A stretch of 64,000 nt of DNA. Origin: Aequorivita sublithincola DSM 14238 (lineage in GTDB: Bacteria > Bacteroidota > Bacteroidia > Flavobacteriales > Flavobacteriaceae). Positions 49,936 to 59,751 of this stretch are shown here, piece after piece. Under the pieces are notes generated by a model, which searched no databases, had not been told where the DNA came from, and saw nothing but the letters and a program-made list of their open reading frames with translations. Position 1 is the stretch's first letter, and every line of letters starts with the position of its first letter. A program made the position numbers and the translations under genes. The stretch lies in the NCBI RefSeq assembly GCF_000265385.1, contig NC_018013.1, positions 2,755,001-2,819,000 of the forward strand, written 5' to 3'.

Positions 49936-51474
49936 ATGAAAATATTTTCTTCAGAACAACTTTACGAAGCAGACAAAATAACCACTGAAAAACAGCAAAT
50001 CACTTCGGAAGAATTGATGGAACGTGCCGGAACCCAAATATTCCAGTGGCTTCACCAACGCTTGCAAGGCGCTCCAGTGCCCATTCATATTTTTTGCGGT
50101 ATTGGCGATAATGGCGGTGATGGTTTGGTGGTTGGAAGACTGCTAATTGAGCAAGGCTACAATGTGATTGTTTATGTGGTAAATTGTAGCGATAAGCGTT
50201 CTGAAAATTTTCTACACAATTATGATAAGATTAAAAACGTAACCAAGAAGTGGCCAATCTTAATGACGAGTGAAGACGATTTTCCTGAAATAAACCCAGA
50301 AGAAATTATAGTAGATGCTATTTTCGGAATTGGTCTAAACCGCTGCCCAGATGGTTGGGTGAAAGAATTAATACAATATATTAATAAACGTAAAGCCTTT
50401 AAATTAGCGATTGATATTCCCAGCGGTTTGTATTCAAATTCCCCTTTGGAAGACAAGGAAGCTGTTTTGAGTGCAAACCACACCTTGACCTTTCAAGCTC
50501 CTAAACTTTCCTTCTTTTTACCAGAAACAGCTCCATTTGTTTCAAATTTTGATGTTTTGGATATTGGCTTAGATCTAGAATTTCTTCATAAATCGGAACC
50601 ATTAGCGCATTTAATTTCTAAACCTGAAGCACAACGATTTTACCAGCCTCGTGAAAAATTTGGACATAAAGGAACCTATGGACACGCATTACTAGTTGCC
50701 GGAAGTTATGGAAAAATTGGAGCAGCCGTGCTTTCAACCAAAGCTGCTTTTAGAATTGGAGCTGGTCTTGTTACTGCCTTTGTTCCAAAATGTGGCTACC
50801 CTATTTTACAGACTGCCATTCCCGAAGCAATGGTAATTACTGATAAAAATGAAGAATATATTTCGTCTATTGAAGTTGATTTTGAACCATCAGCCATTGG
50901 AGTTGGTATGGGCCTGGGAAAAAATAAGGCTACGGTAGAAGCTTTGAAAAAACTTTTCACCAACACCGAATCGCCTTTTGTAATTGATGCAGATGCCTTA
51001 AACAATATCTCAAAAAATAAGGAATTGTTGAAACTTCTCCCAAAAAATTCAGTTTTAACGCCACATCCTGGGGAACTTAAAGGCTTGATAGGCATATGGA
51101 AAAATGATTACGACAAAATTGAAAAGGTAAAGAAATTTTCAAGTAAACACGAAGTTGTTGTAATTATTAAAGGAGCTTACACATTGACGGTTTATGGAGA
51201 TAAACTATATTTAAACTCTTCCGGAAATCCAGGAATGGCGACTGCGGGCAGTGGTGATGCGCTGACTGGCGTTATTACGGGCCTACTTTCCCAAGGGTAC
51301 GATCCGTTGTTGGCCTCGGTGTTTGGAGTCTATATACACGGACGAGCTGGCGATATTGCAGCCGGACAAATGGGTTATGAAGCCCTTATGGCGGGAGATA
51401 TAATCGAATTTTTAGCAGATGCATATATTGATTTGTTTAATAATACTAAGAATGATGAACCTTATGAGAAGTAA
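49936..51474 (+). CDS. nnr: Bifunctional NAD(P)HX epimerase/dehydratase
   Basis: A 512-residue fused repair enzyme that restores hydrated NADH and NADPH. N-terminal YjeF_N epimerase (residues 1-215): ERAGTQIFQWL, FCGIGDNGGDGLVVGRLL and VDAIFGIGLN. C-terminal ADP/ATP-dependent dehydratase (about 225-505): HKGTYGHALLVAGSYGKIGAAVL, FVIDADALN, LTPHPGEL, IIKGAYTLTVYG, NPGMATAGSGDALTGVI. Length matches the fused family. A cysteine desulfurase gene follows. Confidence 0.95.
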   Translation: MKIFSSEQLYEADKITTEKQQITSEELMERAGTQIFQWLHQRLQGAPVPIHIFCGIGDNGGDGLVVGRLLIEQGYNVIVYVVNCSDKRSENFLHNYDKIKNVTKKWPILMTSEDDFPEINPEEIIVDAIFGIGLNRCPDGWVKELIQYINKRKAFKLAIDIPSGLYSNSPLEDKEAVLSANHTLTFQAPKLSFFLPETAPFVSNFDVLDIGLDLEFLHKSEPLAHLISKPEAQRFYQPREKFGHKGTYGHALLVAGSYGKIGAAVLSTKAAFRIGAGLVTAFVPKCGYPILQTAIPEAMVITDKNEEYISSIEVDFEPSAIGVGMGLGKNKATVEALKKLFTNTESPFVIDADALNNISKNKELLKLLPKNSVLTPHPGELKGLIGIWKNDYDKIEKVKKFSSKHEVVVIIKGAYTLTVYGDKLYLNSSGNPGMATAGSGDALTGVITGLLSQGYDPLLASVFGVYIHGRAGDIAAGQMGYEALMAGDIIEFLADAYIDLFNNTKNDEPYEK

Positions 51475-51563
51475 TTTATCTTTAAAATTTCAATAATAGA
51501 AACAACTAATCATTAGTAGTTCATTTCTTTTTTAGGAATAGCCTTCAAAACTGTTTTAATATG

Positions 51564-51571
51564 TATTTTTG
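51564..51571 (+). promoter_or_regulatory. TATTTTTG -7 box for cysteine desulfurase
   Basis: A TAnnTTTG match 75 bases before the ATG at 51647. It is followed by GCG, as in several other promoters of this window. Confidence 0.45.
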
Positions 51572-51646
51572 CGAACTGAAATTATCGCGCTGAATCGCTT
51601 AAAATGAATTCGGAATCAAGCTAATTTCATATAAAATGTTTGCTGA

Positions 51647-52804
51647 ATGAAAAAAGTATATTTTGATAGTGCGGCTACCACAAGGTTAAGAGATGAAGTG
51701 ACGGATCGCATTACAGAAGTTTTAAAAACGGAATATGGAAATCCTTCATCCACACATTCTTACGGAAGGTCATCCAAATCAATACTTGAAAACTCCAGAA
51801 AAGAAATAGCAAAGCATTTAAACGTCTCAGCAAGTGAGATTATCTTCACTTCGGGTGGTACAGAAGCCGATAATTTAGCACTTACGAGCGCCGTTCGCGA
51901 TCTTGGCGTTAATAGAATTATATCGAGTCGCATTGAACATCACGCTGTGCTGCATACATTACAATGGCTTCAAAAAGAATACAACATTAAGTTAGATTTT
52001 GTGAATTTAAAGGAATGTGGCCAAATAGACATTGGGCATTTGGACCATCTTTTAGCCACATCTTCAGAAAAAACATTAGTGAGCCTAATGCACGTAAACA
52101 ATGAAGTTGGCAACGTCTTGGATTTAAAGCGAGTTGCACTTCTTTGTAAATTTCACAAAGCACTCTTCCATAGTGATACCGTACAATCCGTTGGACATTT
52201 TGAATTGGATTTTAAAGAAATTCCAATAGATTTTGCCGCTGTTTCAGCTCATAAATTTCATGGGCCAAAAGGAACCGGCTTTGCTTTTATTCGAAAAAAT
52301 TCTGGACTTCGGTCTTTAATTCACGGTGGCGAGCAAGAGCGCGGCATGCGTGCTGGTACGGAATCTGTTTATGCAATCGCTGGAATGGCTGAAGCACTAA
52401 ATGTTTCCTATAAAAATCTTGAAAAGGAACGAAAATATATTACTGATCTGAAAGGTTATTTTAAAACACAACTTGCAGCAAGTTTTCCAGAGGTTAAATT
52501 TAACGGCAGCTGCGGTGATGACGACAATAGTACTTACACACTTTTAAATATTTGTCTGCCTATTTCTTCAGATAAAGCAATGTTGCTTTTGTTTCAGTTG
52601 GATTTAAAAGGAATAGCTTGTTCCAAAGGAAGCGCTTGCCAGAGTGGGAGCGTAGGCGGTTCGCACGTTTTGAATGAAATTCTTTCCGACGAAGATTTAA
52701 GCAAACCTTCCATTCGTTTTTCTTTTTCCAGTTTCAATACAAAAGAAGAAGTTGATTATGTGGTGGATGTTTTGAAGGAGTTTGTTGGTACCGGGATTGG
52801 GTAA
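51647..52804 (+). CDS. Cysteine desulfurase (NifS/IscS-like)
   Basis: A 385-residue PLP enzyme that takes sulfur from cysteine. Opening YFDSAATTRLRDEV. PLP-binding Lys is in VSAHKFHGPKG, the active-site Cys in GIACSKGSACQSGS. GGEQERGMRAGTESV is the typical RxGTE region. It is the class without SufE-type fusion. No iscU or suf gene is adjacent, so its role in Fe-S or tRNA thiolation cannot be told from context. Confidence 0.95.
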   Translation: MKKVYFDSAATTRLRDEVTDRITEVLKTEYGNPSSTHSYGRSSKSILENSRKEIAKHLNVSASEIIFTSGGTEADNLALTSAVRDLGVNRIISSRIEHHAVLHTLQWLQKEYNIKLDFVNLKECGQIDIGHLDHLLATSSEKTLVSLMHVNNEVGNVLDLKRVALLCKFHKALFHSDTVQSVGHFELDFKEIPIDFAAVSAHKFHGPKGTGFAFIRKNSGLRSLIHGGEQERGMRAGTESVYAIAGMAEALNVSYKNLEKERKYITDLKGYFKTQLAASFPEVKFNGSCGDDDNSTYTLLNICLPISSDKAMLLLFQLDLKGIACSKGSACQSGSVGGSHVLNEILSDEDLSKPSIRFSFSSFNTKEEVDYVVDVLKEFVGTGIG

Positions 52805-52833
52805 TTTGTGATTCGGTGCTGAACTGACATTAT

Positions 52834-52922
52834 TTAACCACAAAGCTCTTCAAGTAATTCACACAAAGAACACAAAGTTTTCTCTGTGCGCTTTGTGCCT
52901 TCTTTGCGCCCTCTGTGGTTAA
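52834..52922. repeat. Hairpin-forming intergenic repeat
   Basis: The ends TTTAACCACAAAG and CTCTGTGGTTAA are near reverse complements. Inside, AACACAAAG pairs with CTTTGTG. The element lies between convergent genes. Similar CTCTGTG/CTTTGTGG sequence recurs at about 49867-49910 in this window. Confidence 0.6.
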
Positions 52923-52963
52923 TATTACAGGATGGTCGCTCTTAATTAAGCTCTAAACTTTTT

Positions 52964-55429
52964 TTAAAACTTCGCAGTAAGCCTAACGTTAAAAACTCGT
53001 GGCGTAAGGTAGTTCGGAATTGAATATTGAACTTTCGTATAAACATCTCTCACAAAAGTATTCGTGATTGAGTTCTGAACATCAAAAATGTTGAATATCT
53101 CCGCGCCAATTGAAAGCTCTTTAAAACGCTTCAACCAGCCGCTTTCTCTTAGTTTGGTGTCATCTACAATTACATAGCTTACCCCAAGATCTGCACGTTT
53201 ATAATCATTCAAACGACTTTGGTATTTGTAAGGATCGGCATAACTCGGAGAACCGCCAGGAAGTCCAGTATTGTAAGTTAAATTAAGATACATTTTAAGA
53301 GAAGGAATCACTTTTACATAATCTTGAAAAAGCATTCCAAACTTTAAACGTTGGTCCGTAGGGCGGAAAATGTAGCCACGATCGTCAATATTTTCTTCAG
53401 TTTTTAGATATCCAAAACTCAACCAACTTTCGGTTCCGGGAACAAACTCTCCTGCCAATCGCAAATCAAGTCCGTAGGCGTAAGCAACGGCGTTGTTTGT
53501 TGCGCGATAACGGATGCGAACGTTTTCTAAGGTATAAGGATTTACATCTGTTAAATGTTTGTAGTACAATTCAGAATTTAACCGAAACTTTCTATCCCAC
53601 ATTTTGAAACTATAATCGTTTCCAAAAACGATATGAATTGATTTCTGAGCTTTAACATCTGGACGAACTGTTCCAGAAGAATCGCGCAATTCCCTATAAA
53701 AAGGCGGCTGATGATAAACCCCACCAGAAAGACGGAAAAGCATATCCATTTCCCAGTCTGGTTTTAAAGCAACTTGCGCACGAGGACTGAAAACAGTTTG
53801 GGTTGTACTTGTAATATTTTGTCCGCTCACGGTCCAATTGTGTGCTCGAACACCAGCATTTAGCCATAGTTCGCCGCTTCCCAGATTTGTTTTTCTGCTC
53901 CATTGTGCATAGCCCGAAATACGGTCAATCTGTACGTCATTAAATGCGCGAACATTAGTGTAAGGCACAATTGGCGAAGTATCTGGATTGTAAGGCTGGT
54001 TATTAGGTGGAAATATCGGCGGACGGATTGAAAACCCAGCCGAGTCAATAATTTCATATTCCTGAACGCGATCCCGAATATCCTCGCGAGTATATTTAAT
54101 GCCGTATTCTATATTATTTTCTTCGATGGAAAGATTTCCTTTATGTTCTACGTTTAAAATTAACGCATCCAAATCGTTACGTGCGTGGGTAAGTTGGCCG
54201 CCAATGCCGCGAGTATATTCAACTTCACCTACCTGATCTCCTCCAATTTCAGTATTTACTTCTCCCAAACGATATTCCGCAAGAATATCATAATATTCCT
54301 GTTCGGTAGTTTGGTAAAGGGAAGCAATAAATTTTGCAGTATAATTATCAGAAACTACCCAAGTAGATTTCAACGCTCCAAAATAGGTGTTGTACCGATC
54401 TTCTTCACGACCTTCATAAAACACAAGAAGGGCGATAGGATCAGTAATTGTTCCGAAGTTGGTTTGTCTCGTTAATGGTCTGTAATTGTATTCGTTTAAG
54501 GAAACATTTCCTAAAAAGCTAACTTCAAATTTATTTGTAAACTTATACGTTAAATAGGTTTGAGCATCCGCAAACTTTGGACGATAGTTGGTTTCAGTTT
54601 CTTTCGCATTAACGAGTAAGCTGTTGTCGCGGTATCGAATTCCGAGAATTCCAGAAAGACGTCCGTTTTTTGAAATACCTCCCACAGAACCGCTGGCTCC
54701 TAATAGACTTGCATCTATAGATGCACCAAATTCCACGGGTTTACGGTAGGTAATATCCAAAACAGAGGAAAGTTTATCGCCATATTTTGCCTGAAAACCT
54801 CCTGCCGAAAATTCCACATTACTTGTTAGATCGCTGTTTACAAAACTTAAACCTTCTTGTTGACCGCTTCTTATAAGAAATGGACGATACACTTCAATTT
54901 CGTTTACGTAAACTAGGTTTTCATCATAGTTTCCTCCACGAACGGCGTATTGAGTACTTAATTCATCATTTCCATTAACACCTGGAAGGGATTTTAGTAG
55001 GTTTTCAACACCAGCGTTTGCACCAACCATTTTACGAATTATTTCTGGTGTAATGGTCGTTACACCTTCCACTCGTTTGTTTTCTCGCCCTGAAATAATT
55101 ACCTCACTAATTTGCTCAATACTGGTGTTCATAACCGGATTTAGCTCATAATCTTCATTAGGCGAAAGGTTTACGGTAATCTGAATTTTTTTATGGCTAA
55201 CGTGTGAAAACGAAATAACAACATCTTCATTTGAAGGAATTTCCAGCAAATAGAAGCCGTTAAAATCTGAAATAGTTCCAGAGTCTTTATAAGTTACGTT
55301 AGTTCCAGAGACTGGCACGTTGTTTTCGTCGAGAATAATTCCTTTTATAACAGCTTTTTGAGCAAACATAACGGTTGCGAAGCATAAAAAAAGAATTGTG
55401 AGCGGTAGTTTTATTGTTTTCAAAAGCAA
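52964..55429 (-). CDS. TonB-dependent outer membrane receptor
   Basis: An 821-residue receptor. Signal peptide (LTILFLCFATVMFAQ), CarboxypepD_reg-like domain (about residues 25-115: VIKGIILDENNVPVSG, TISDFNGFYLLEIP), plug (about 125-235: VENLLKSLPGVNGNDELSTQYAVRGGNYDENL) and a 22-strand barrel. It is shorter than SusC proteins. The M23 peptidase gene is 3 bases upstream on the same strand, so the two are co-transcribed. No SusD partner, so glycan import is not implied. Substrate unknown. Confidence 0.92.
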   Translation of the reverse strand: MLLKTIKLPLTILFLCFATVMFAQKAVIKGIILDENNVPVSGTNVTYKDSGTISDFNGFYLLEIPSNEDVVISFSHVSHKKIQITVNLSPNEDYELNPVMNTSIEQISEVIISGRENKRVEGVTTITPEIIRKMVGANAGVENLLKSLPGVNGNDELSTQYAVRGGNYDENLVYVNEIEVYRPFLIRSGQQEGLSFVNSDLTSNVEFSAGGFQAKYGDKLSSVLDITYRKPVEFGASIDASLLGASGSVGGISKNGRLSGILGIRYRDNSLLVNAKETETNYRPKFADAQTYLTYKFTNKFEVSFLGNVSLNEYNYRPLTRQTNFGTITDPIALLVFYEGREEDRYNTYFGALKSTWVVSDNYTAKFIASLYQTTEQEYYDILAEYRLGEVNTEIGGDQVGEVEYTRGIGGQLTHARNDLDALILNVEHKGNLSIEENNIEYGIKYTREDIRDRVQEYEIIDSAGFSIRPPIFPPNNQPYNPDTSPIVPYTNVRAFNDVQIDRISGYAQWSRKTNLGSGELWLNAGVRAHNWTVSGQNITSTTQTVFSPRAQVALKPDWEMDMLFRLSGGVYHQPPFYRELRDSSGTVRPDVKAQKSIHIVFGNDYSFKMWDRKFRLNSELYYKHLTDVNPYTLENVRIRYRATNNAVAYAYGLDLRLAGEFVPGTESWLSFGYLKTEENIDDRGYIFRPTDQRLKFGMLFQDYVKVIPSLKMYLNLTYNTGLPGGSPSYADPYKYQSRLNDYKRADLGVSYVIVDDTKLRESGWLKRFKELSIGAEIFNIFDVQNSITNTFVRDVYTKVQYSIPNYLTPRVFNVRLTAKF

Positions 55430-55432
55430 GGG

Positions 55433-57124
55433 TTAGGGATGTTTTCTGAAAAATTTTGCTTCAAATGTAGCACTATTTCCCACATTATCTATTACTATAA
55501 GTTTGAAATTGTTCTCGGATTCCAAATTTACATTATCATTGAAATTATAGGTTAGAACGTTTTTTTTGTAATCATATTCCATCAAAATGAATTTTCCGTT
55601 GATGGTTCCTCTGTAAGAACTGATTCCGCTCAAATCATCAGTTATTTTTACTTGAAGGAAATTTTGATTGCTAATCCATTTTCCATCGGCAAAATTTACA
55701 GATTTTATAGTTGGAGCAGTAGTATCTGAAGCAACGGTATAGCTTCCAAAAGTTCTGGTTTTCGCAGTTAATTTATCGCCACTGCGTGAGGTAGAATTAT
55801 AATAGGGTAGTCCTTTATAGTTTAATCTTCCAATATAAAGCTTGTCTTTATCTTCTTCTTTATAGTTGGAAATATCTGCAGTGATGGATATGTTGCTATG
55901 TATTGGTATTACATCTTTGTGAAATTTCAAAACGTCGCCTTCATCTTTTATATCAAGGTAAGTGTCTTCGTATAAACTATTGGCAGGAATATAAATGCTG
56001 AATTTGCCTTTGGTTATTGAAGTGGCGTGGTCTGCGTATATATAGTCTTCTGTTTTCTCCACTTTTTTAGGATCCAAAATTCCCATCTTTTTACCGTCCA
56101 TATTAACGGTAACCAATATTAAATTTCCTTTGAAATCTTCAACTTCAATAGTATAAATTGAAGTGAGACTATCCTTTACGGTTACATACCCATAATCATC
56201 TTCCTTTGTAATTATACTCAACGGGTTATTTTCTTCACGGAAAAGTTTTTGAACCATACTCTTATTGGTTTCGTAATAGTTGTAATCCGTATAACGATTT
56301 AAATAACGCGTTTCCGAAAAGGAGAATTTATTGAAAAGTACTTCAAATTTTTCGGTGCCATTAAAGTTGGTGTTTATTTTATAAGATCCATTTTTGTTTG
56401 AAGCTCCATCCTGCTGATCGTATGTAGTAATACCAAAACCTATCTTGCCATAAGCAGTTAGGCTTTCTGTTTTGTAGGTGCCGTCCTTTAATTTTATCAA
56501 ACGTATTTTAGTTCGGTTTTGACTTTGATTTATGTGTGCATCTTCGCCAATGGGATAGGCAAAAACAGCGCTTATTATCGGAGCTTTAGAATCTGGTATC
56601 TCAATTCCGAAAAGAAGCGGATTCATAGGTCTTTGTGAACCATCTCGAATTTCAAAATGTAAGTGTGGTCCGCCGCTACCGCCAGTATTTCCAGAGTATG
56701 CGATTAAATCACCTTTTTTAACTGGTAAAAGTGTTTTGTCTGGAAAAAGTTCAATTTCAAAAGTTTCTTTTGCATATTGGTTTTCTTTTACATACTTTTC
56801 AATATCACCAGCATAACTTCGTAGATGGCCATAAACAGTAGTATATCCGTTTGGATGAAGAATATATAAGGCTTTTCCATAACCATAATGCTGTTCCTCT
56901 ATTCTGCTCACATAGCCATCAGCAGGTGCATAAACGGGAAGGCCCTCGCGTTGCTCTGTTTTAATGTCGAGACCACTGTGAAAATGGTTGGCGCGCATTT
57001 CGCCAAAATTGCCCGCAAGCACTAAATTAATATCCAATGGATTAGAAAAATAATCTGTTGGAATGTCGCTCTGTCCGTACGTAAACCCGCTAAAAAGCAG
57101 AAGTGCTAATACTAATTTCTTCAT
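55433..57124 (-). CDS. M23 family metallopeptidase
   Basis: A 563-residue exported protein with signal peptide (LVLALLLFSGFTYG). The M23/LytM domain is near the N-terminus (about residues 45-165): zinc ligands in NHFHSGLDI and GPHLHFEIRDG, preceded by YTTVYGHL. About 390 residues of beta-sandwich-like sequence follow. Such proteins cut peptidoglycan cross-links or act as regulators. It is in an operon with a TonB receptor. The start is consistent with the signal peptide. Confidence 0.9.
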   Translation of the reverse strand: MKKLVLALLLFSGFTYGQSDIPTDYFSNPLDINLVLAGNFGEMRANHFHSGLDIKTEQREGLPVYAPADGYVSRIEEQHYGYGKALYILHPNGYTTVYGHLRSYAGDIEKYVKENQYAKETFEIELFPDKTLLPVKKGDLIAYSGNTGGSGGPHLHFEIRDGSQRPMNPLLFGIEIPDSKAPIISAVFAYPIGEDAHINQSQNRTKIRLIKLKDGTYKTESLTAYGKIGFGITTYDQQDGASNKNGSYKINTNFNGTEKFEVLFNKFSFSETRYLNRYTDYNYYETNKSMVQKLFREENNPLSIITKEDDYGYVTVKDSLTSIYTIEVEDFKGNLILVTVNMDGKKMGILDPKKVEKTEDYIYADHATSITKGKFSIYIPANSLYEDTYLDIKDEGDVLKFHKDVIPIHSNISITADISNYKEEDKDKLYIGRLNYKGLPYYNSTSRSGDKLTAKTRTFGSYTVASDTTAPTIKSVNFADGKWISNQNFLQVKITDDLSGISSYRGTINGKFILMEYDYKKNVLTYNFNDNVNLESENNFKLIVIDNVGNSATFEAKFFRKHP

Positions 57125-57217
57125 AGTGCAAAAATAACAATACGCTAAACAAAAAGGGGGAAGGGAATGATTAAATGTAATGATTTCTCAATATTACAAA
57201 AAATAATAGAAAACCGC

Positions 57218-57247
57218 TTGCTTATTAGGGATGGTATGCTAACTTTG
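57218..57247 (+). promoter_or_regulatory. Promoter of zapB-like/zapA genes
   Basis: TTG at 57218-57220, a 19-base spacer, then TAACTTTG at 57240-57247. This is the best two-part match to the Bacteroidota promoter in the window. The ATG is 27 bases downstream. Confidence 0.7.
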
Positions 57248-57274
57248 TGAAAGAAGTATTGAACACAGATTTTA

Positions 57275-57565
57275 ATGAGTAATCTTTCAGAAATAGTTGA
57301 TTCTCTTGAAAATAGGATTGGCAAACTGCTCCAGAGGCACGAAAAGTTGAAAAGCGCTAACGCGGAATTAGAAGAAGAACTCACCATTTTGAAGTCGAAA
57401 CAGCAACAATTCGAAAATGAAATTGAGGCATGGACCGAAAAATGCAAGTCATTAAAACTGGCAAATTCAATGCTTGGCAGCGAACAGCATAAACGAGAAA
57501 CAAAACTCAAGATAAACGCTCTAGTTCGGGAAATTGACCAATGCATTACCCAACTTTCCGAATAA
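57275..57565 (+). CDS. Coiled-coil protein, ZapB-like
   Basis: A 96-residue protein that is nearly all coiled coil, with heptad-like repeats (VDSLENRIGKLLQRHEKLK and ELEEELTILKSKQQQFENEIE). It has no signal peptide or membrane helix. It is immediately upstream of zapA (10 bases) and shares its promoter, which supports a division-associated role similar to ZapB. Sequence alone would not decide this. Confidence 0.75.
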   Translation: MSNLSEIVDSLENRIGKLLQRHEKLKSANAELEEELTILKSKQQQFENEIEAWTEKCKSLKLANSMLGSEQHKRETKLKINALVREIDQCITQLSE

Positions 57566-57575
57566 TAATATAATA

Positions 57576-57866
57576 ATGTCCGAACCATTAAAAATAAAAC
57601 TATCAATTGCAGACAGAGTTTACCCTCTGAATATCGACCCTTCGCAGGAGGAAGGCTTGAGATTGGCAACGAAAAAGATAGAAGTTATGATTAAAAAGTT
57701 CGAGCAAAGTTATGCCGTCCGCGACAAACAGGATGTTTTGGCCATGTGTGCCCTCCAGTTTGCCGCCCAGGTAGAGCAAAAACAAATTGATACATCTAGC
57801 GACACGCAGGAAACTGAAGCAAAGCTAAAAGCTTTAAACCAGTTACTGCAGGAGCAGCTATCATAA
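57576..57866 (+). CDS. zapA: Cell division protein ZapA
   Basis: A 96-residue protein started at the ATG at 57576; an earlier in-frame ATG at 57534 would overlap the coiled-coil gene and adds an unrelated 14-residue stretch. N-terminal LKIKLSIADRVYPLNIDPSQEEGLRLATKKI matches ZapA, followed by MIKKFEQSYAVRDKQDVLAMCALQFA and a C-terminal coiled coil. ZapA stabilises FtsZ filaments. It is followed by a probable 6S RNA and rny. Confidence 0.9.
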   Translation: MSEPLKIKLSIADRVYPLNIDPSQEEGLRLATKKIEVMIKKFEQSYAVRDKQDVLAMCALQFAAQVEQKQIDTSSDTQETEAKLKALNQLLQEQLS

Positions 57867-57892
57867 CGTTCTTTAAATTAAATAAGGTTACT

Positions 57893-58062
57893 GCCTACAT
57901 TAATACTAATTTTTGGTAAACTCAACACGAATTCTTTAAAAAGGGTGAGTTAAAGTTGTAAAAGCGTGCCGTCTTTGAGCGGATACTTGACCAGCTTGTT
58001 AGCCCTAAACATTCATTTTAAGGAGTTTATTCAAAATAAATATATTGATGTAGGCTTTTTTT
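57893..58062 (+). ncRNA. ssrS: Probable 6S RNA
   Basis: The 217-base gap between zapA and rny holds a closing stem: GCCTACATTAATA (57893-57905) pairs with TATTGATGTAGGC (58043-58055) over 13 bp with one G-U pair. Seven T residues follow at 58056-58062, so the stem also serves as terminator. The enclosed 137 bases are AU-rich, with room for a central bubble. zapA-ssrS adjacency is well known from gammaproteobacteria, and a flavobacterial 6S family exists. The identity is by position, size (about 170 bases) and shape. Confidence 0.65.
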
Positions 58063-58083
58063 ATATATATAACTCAACTAAAA

Positions 58084-59646
58084 ATGGAAATAATAATAAC
58101 TGTAATAGGTCTAATCGTTGGTATTGTGATTGGATTTTTTATCGCTAAAATACTGGAGCGCAAGAACGCATCCCAGCTTATTTTAAGAGCTAAAAAAAGC
58201 GCATCATCAATGTTAAAAGAAGCAAAATCTGAAGCCGAAACGCTGAAAAAGGATAAAATACTGCAAGCCAAAGAGAAATTTTTAGAGCTAAAAGCAGAAC
58301 ACGAAAAAGTAATCTTAAATCGTGACAAGAAGATTTCAGAAGCTGAAAAACGAACGCGAGACAAGGAATCGCAGGTTTCTAGTGAAATTGCAAAATCCAA
58401 GAAACTAAATGATGAATTGGAAGCCAAACAAACCGATTACAAAGAAAGGATTTCAATATTTGAAAAAAAGCAAAGTGAAGTAGATAAACTTCACCGTAGC
58501 CAAATTGAACAACTTGAAGTAATAAGCAGTCTTTCCGCAGAAGATGCGAAATCTCAGTTAATGGAAAGCCTAAAGGACGAAGCCAAAACGCAAGCGATGG
58601 CATACATTCAGCATTCTGTGGAAGAAGCAAAAATGACCGCCCAACAAGAAGCCAAAAAGATAATTATTAATACCATACAACGTATTGGGACTGAAGAAGC
58701 AGTGGAAAACTGTATCTCTGTTTTCAACCTTGAAAGTGATGACGTTAAAGGTAGAATCATTGGGAGGGAAGGACGTAACATTCGCGCTATTGAAGCTGCA
58801 ACGGGCGTTGAGATAATTGTTGATGATACTCCAGAAGCGATTATTCTTTCTTGTTTTGATTCCGTTAGAAGAGAAATTGCACGTTTGTCATTACACAAAT
58901 TAGTAACCGATGGCCGTATTCATCCAGCGCGTATTGAAGAAGTGGTTCAAAAGACTACCAAACAAATAGAAGAAGAAATTATTGAAGTTGGTAAAAGAAC
59001 CGTTATTGATTTAGGTATTCACGGATTACATCCTGAGCTTATTAAAGCCGTTGGACGTATGAAATATCGATCTTCTTACGGTCAAAACTTGTTACATCAC
59101 TCACGTGAAGTTGCAAGACTTTGTGGCGTAATGGCTGCAGAACTTGGTTTAAACGCCAAACTAGCGAAACGAGCTGGATTACTTCACGATATTGGGAAAG
59201 TGCCAGAAACCGAAACCGAACTACCACACGCACTCTTAGGAATGCAATGGGCTGAAAAATATGGCGAAAAACCAGAGGTATGCAATGCCATTGGTGCTCA
59301 CCACGACGAGATTGAGATGACAGGTTTACTTTCTCCAATAGTTCAGGTTTGTGATGCTATTAGCGGTGCAAGACCAGGAGCAAGACGTCAAGTTTTAGAC
59401 AGCTACATTCAACGTTTGAAAGATTTGGAGGATATTGCCTTCGGTTTTGGCGGCGTTAATAAAGCATACGCAATTCAAGCCGGACGTGAACTTCGTGTGA
59501 TGGTTGAAAGTGATAAAGTAAGCGACGAAAAAGCTGCACAACTTTCCTTCGAAATTTCACAAAAAATTCAAACGGATATGACCTATCCAGGACAAGTGAA
59601 AGTTACTGTTATTCGTGAAACGAGAGCGGTTAACATTGCGAAGTAA
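58084..59646 (+). CDS. rny: Ribonuclease Y
   Basis: A 520-residue membrane-anchored endoribonuclease. N-terminal helix (residues 2-22, [20 protein letters not shown]), long coiled coil (about 25-200), KH domain with [21 protein letters not shown] (about 215-275), HD domain with LLHDIGKV (metal-binding His-Asp) and [11 protein letters not shown]-terminal [16 protein letters not shown] is typical. It begins mRNA decay. A terminator follows. Confidence 0.97.
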   Translation: MEIIITVIGLIVGIVIGFFIAKILERKNASQLILRAKKSASSMLKEAKSEAETLKKDKILQAKEKFLELKAEHEKVILNRDKKISEAEKRTRDKESQVSSEIAKSKKLNDELEAKQTDYKERISIFEKKQSEVDKLHRSQIEQLEVISSLSAEDAKSQLMESLKDEAKTQAMAYIQHSVEEAKMTAQQEAKKIIINTIQRIGTEEAVENCISVFNLESDDVKGRIIGREGRNIRAIEAATGVEIIVDDTPEAIILSCFDSVRREIARLSLHKLVTDGRIHPARIEEVVQKTTKQIEEEIIEVGKRTVIDLGIHGLHPELIKAVGRMKYRSSYGQNLLHHSREVARLCGVMAAELGLNAKLAKRAGLLHDIGKVPETETELPHALLGMQWAEKYGEKPEVCNAIGAHHDEIEMTGLLSPIVQVCDAISGARPGARRQVLDSYIQRLKDLEDIAFGFGGVNKAYAIQAGRELRVMVESDKVSDEKAAQLSFEISQKIQTDMTYPGQVKVTVIRETRAVNIAK

Positions 59647-59672
59647 TTTAAATTAAAATATTTATTCATAAG

Positions 59673-59705
59673 AAAGTCGCAAAATTTTTTGCGACTTTTT
59701 TATTT
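59673..59705 (+). terminator. Intrinsic terminator of rny
   Basis: AAAGTCGCAAAA (59673-59684) pairs with TTTTGCGACTTT (59687-59698), then a T-run. Confidence 0.85.
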
Positions 59706-59707
59706 TT

Positions 59708-59746
59708 ACTGAACACTGAACACTGAACACTGAAAACTGAAAACAG
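59708..59746. repeat. ACTGAAC-type repeat
   Basis: Repeated CACTGAA / AAACTGA units, the reverse complement of the TTCAGTG/TTCAG units in the 36325-36418 tandem repeat. Found in the gap between convergent rny and aldo/keto reductase genes. Confidence 0.7.
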
Positions 59747-59751
59747 ATTAT

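Noticed and set aside
57145..57669. Minus-strand open frame across the zapB-like and zapA genes
   Set aside because: The plus-strand genes have a good promoter and family match; the antisense frame is Phe/Ser-rich and spans two real genes.
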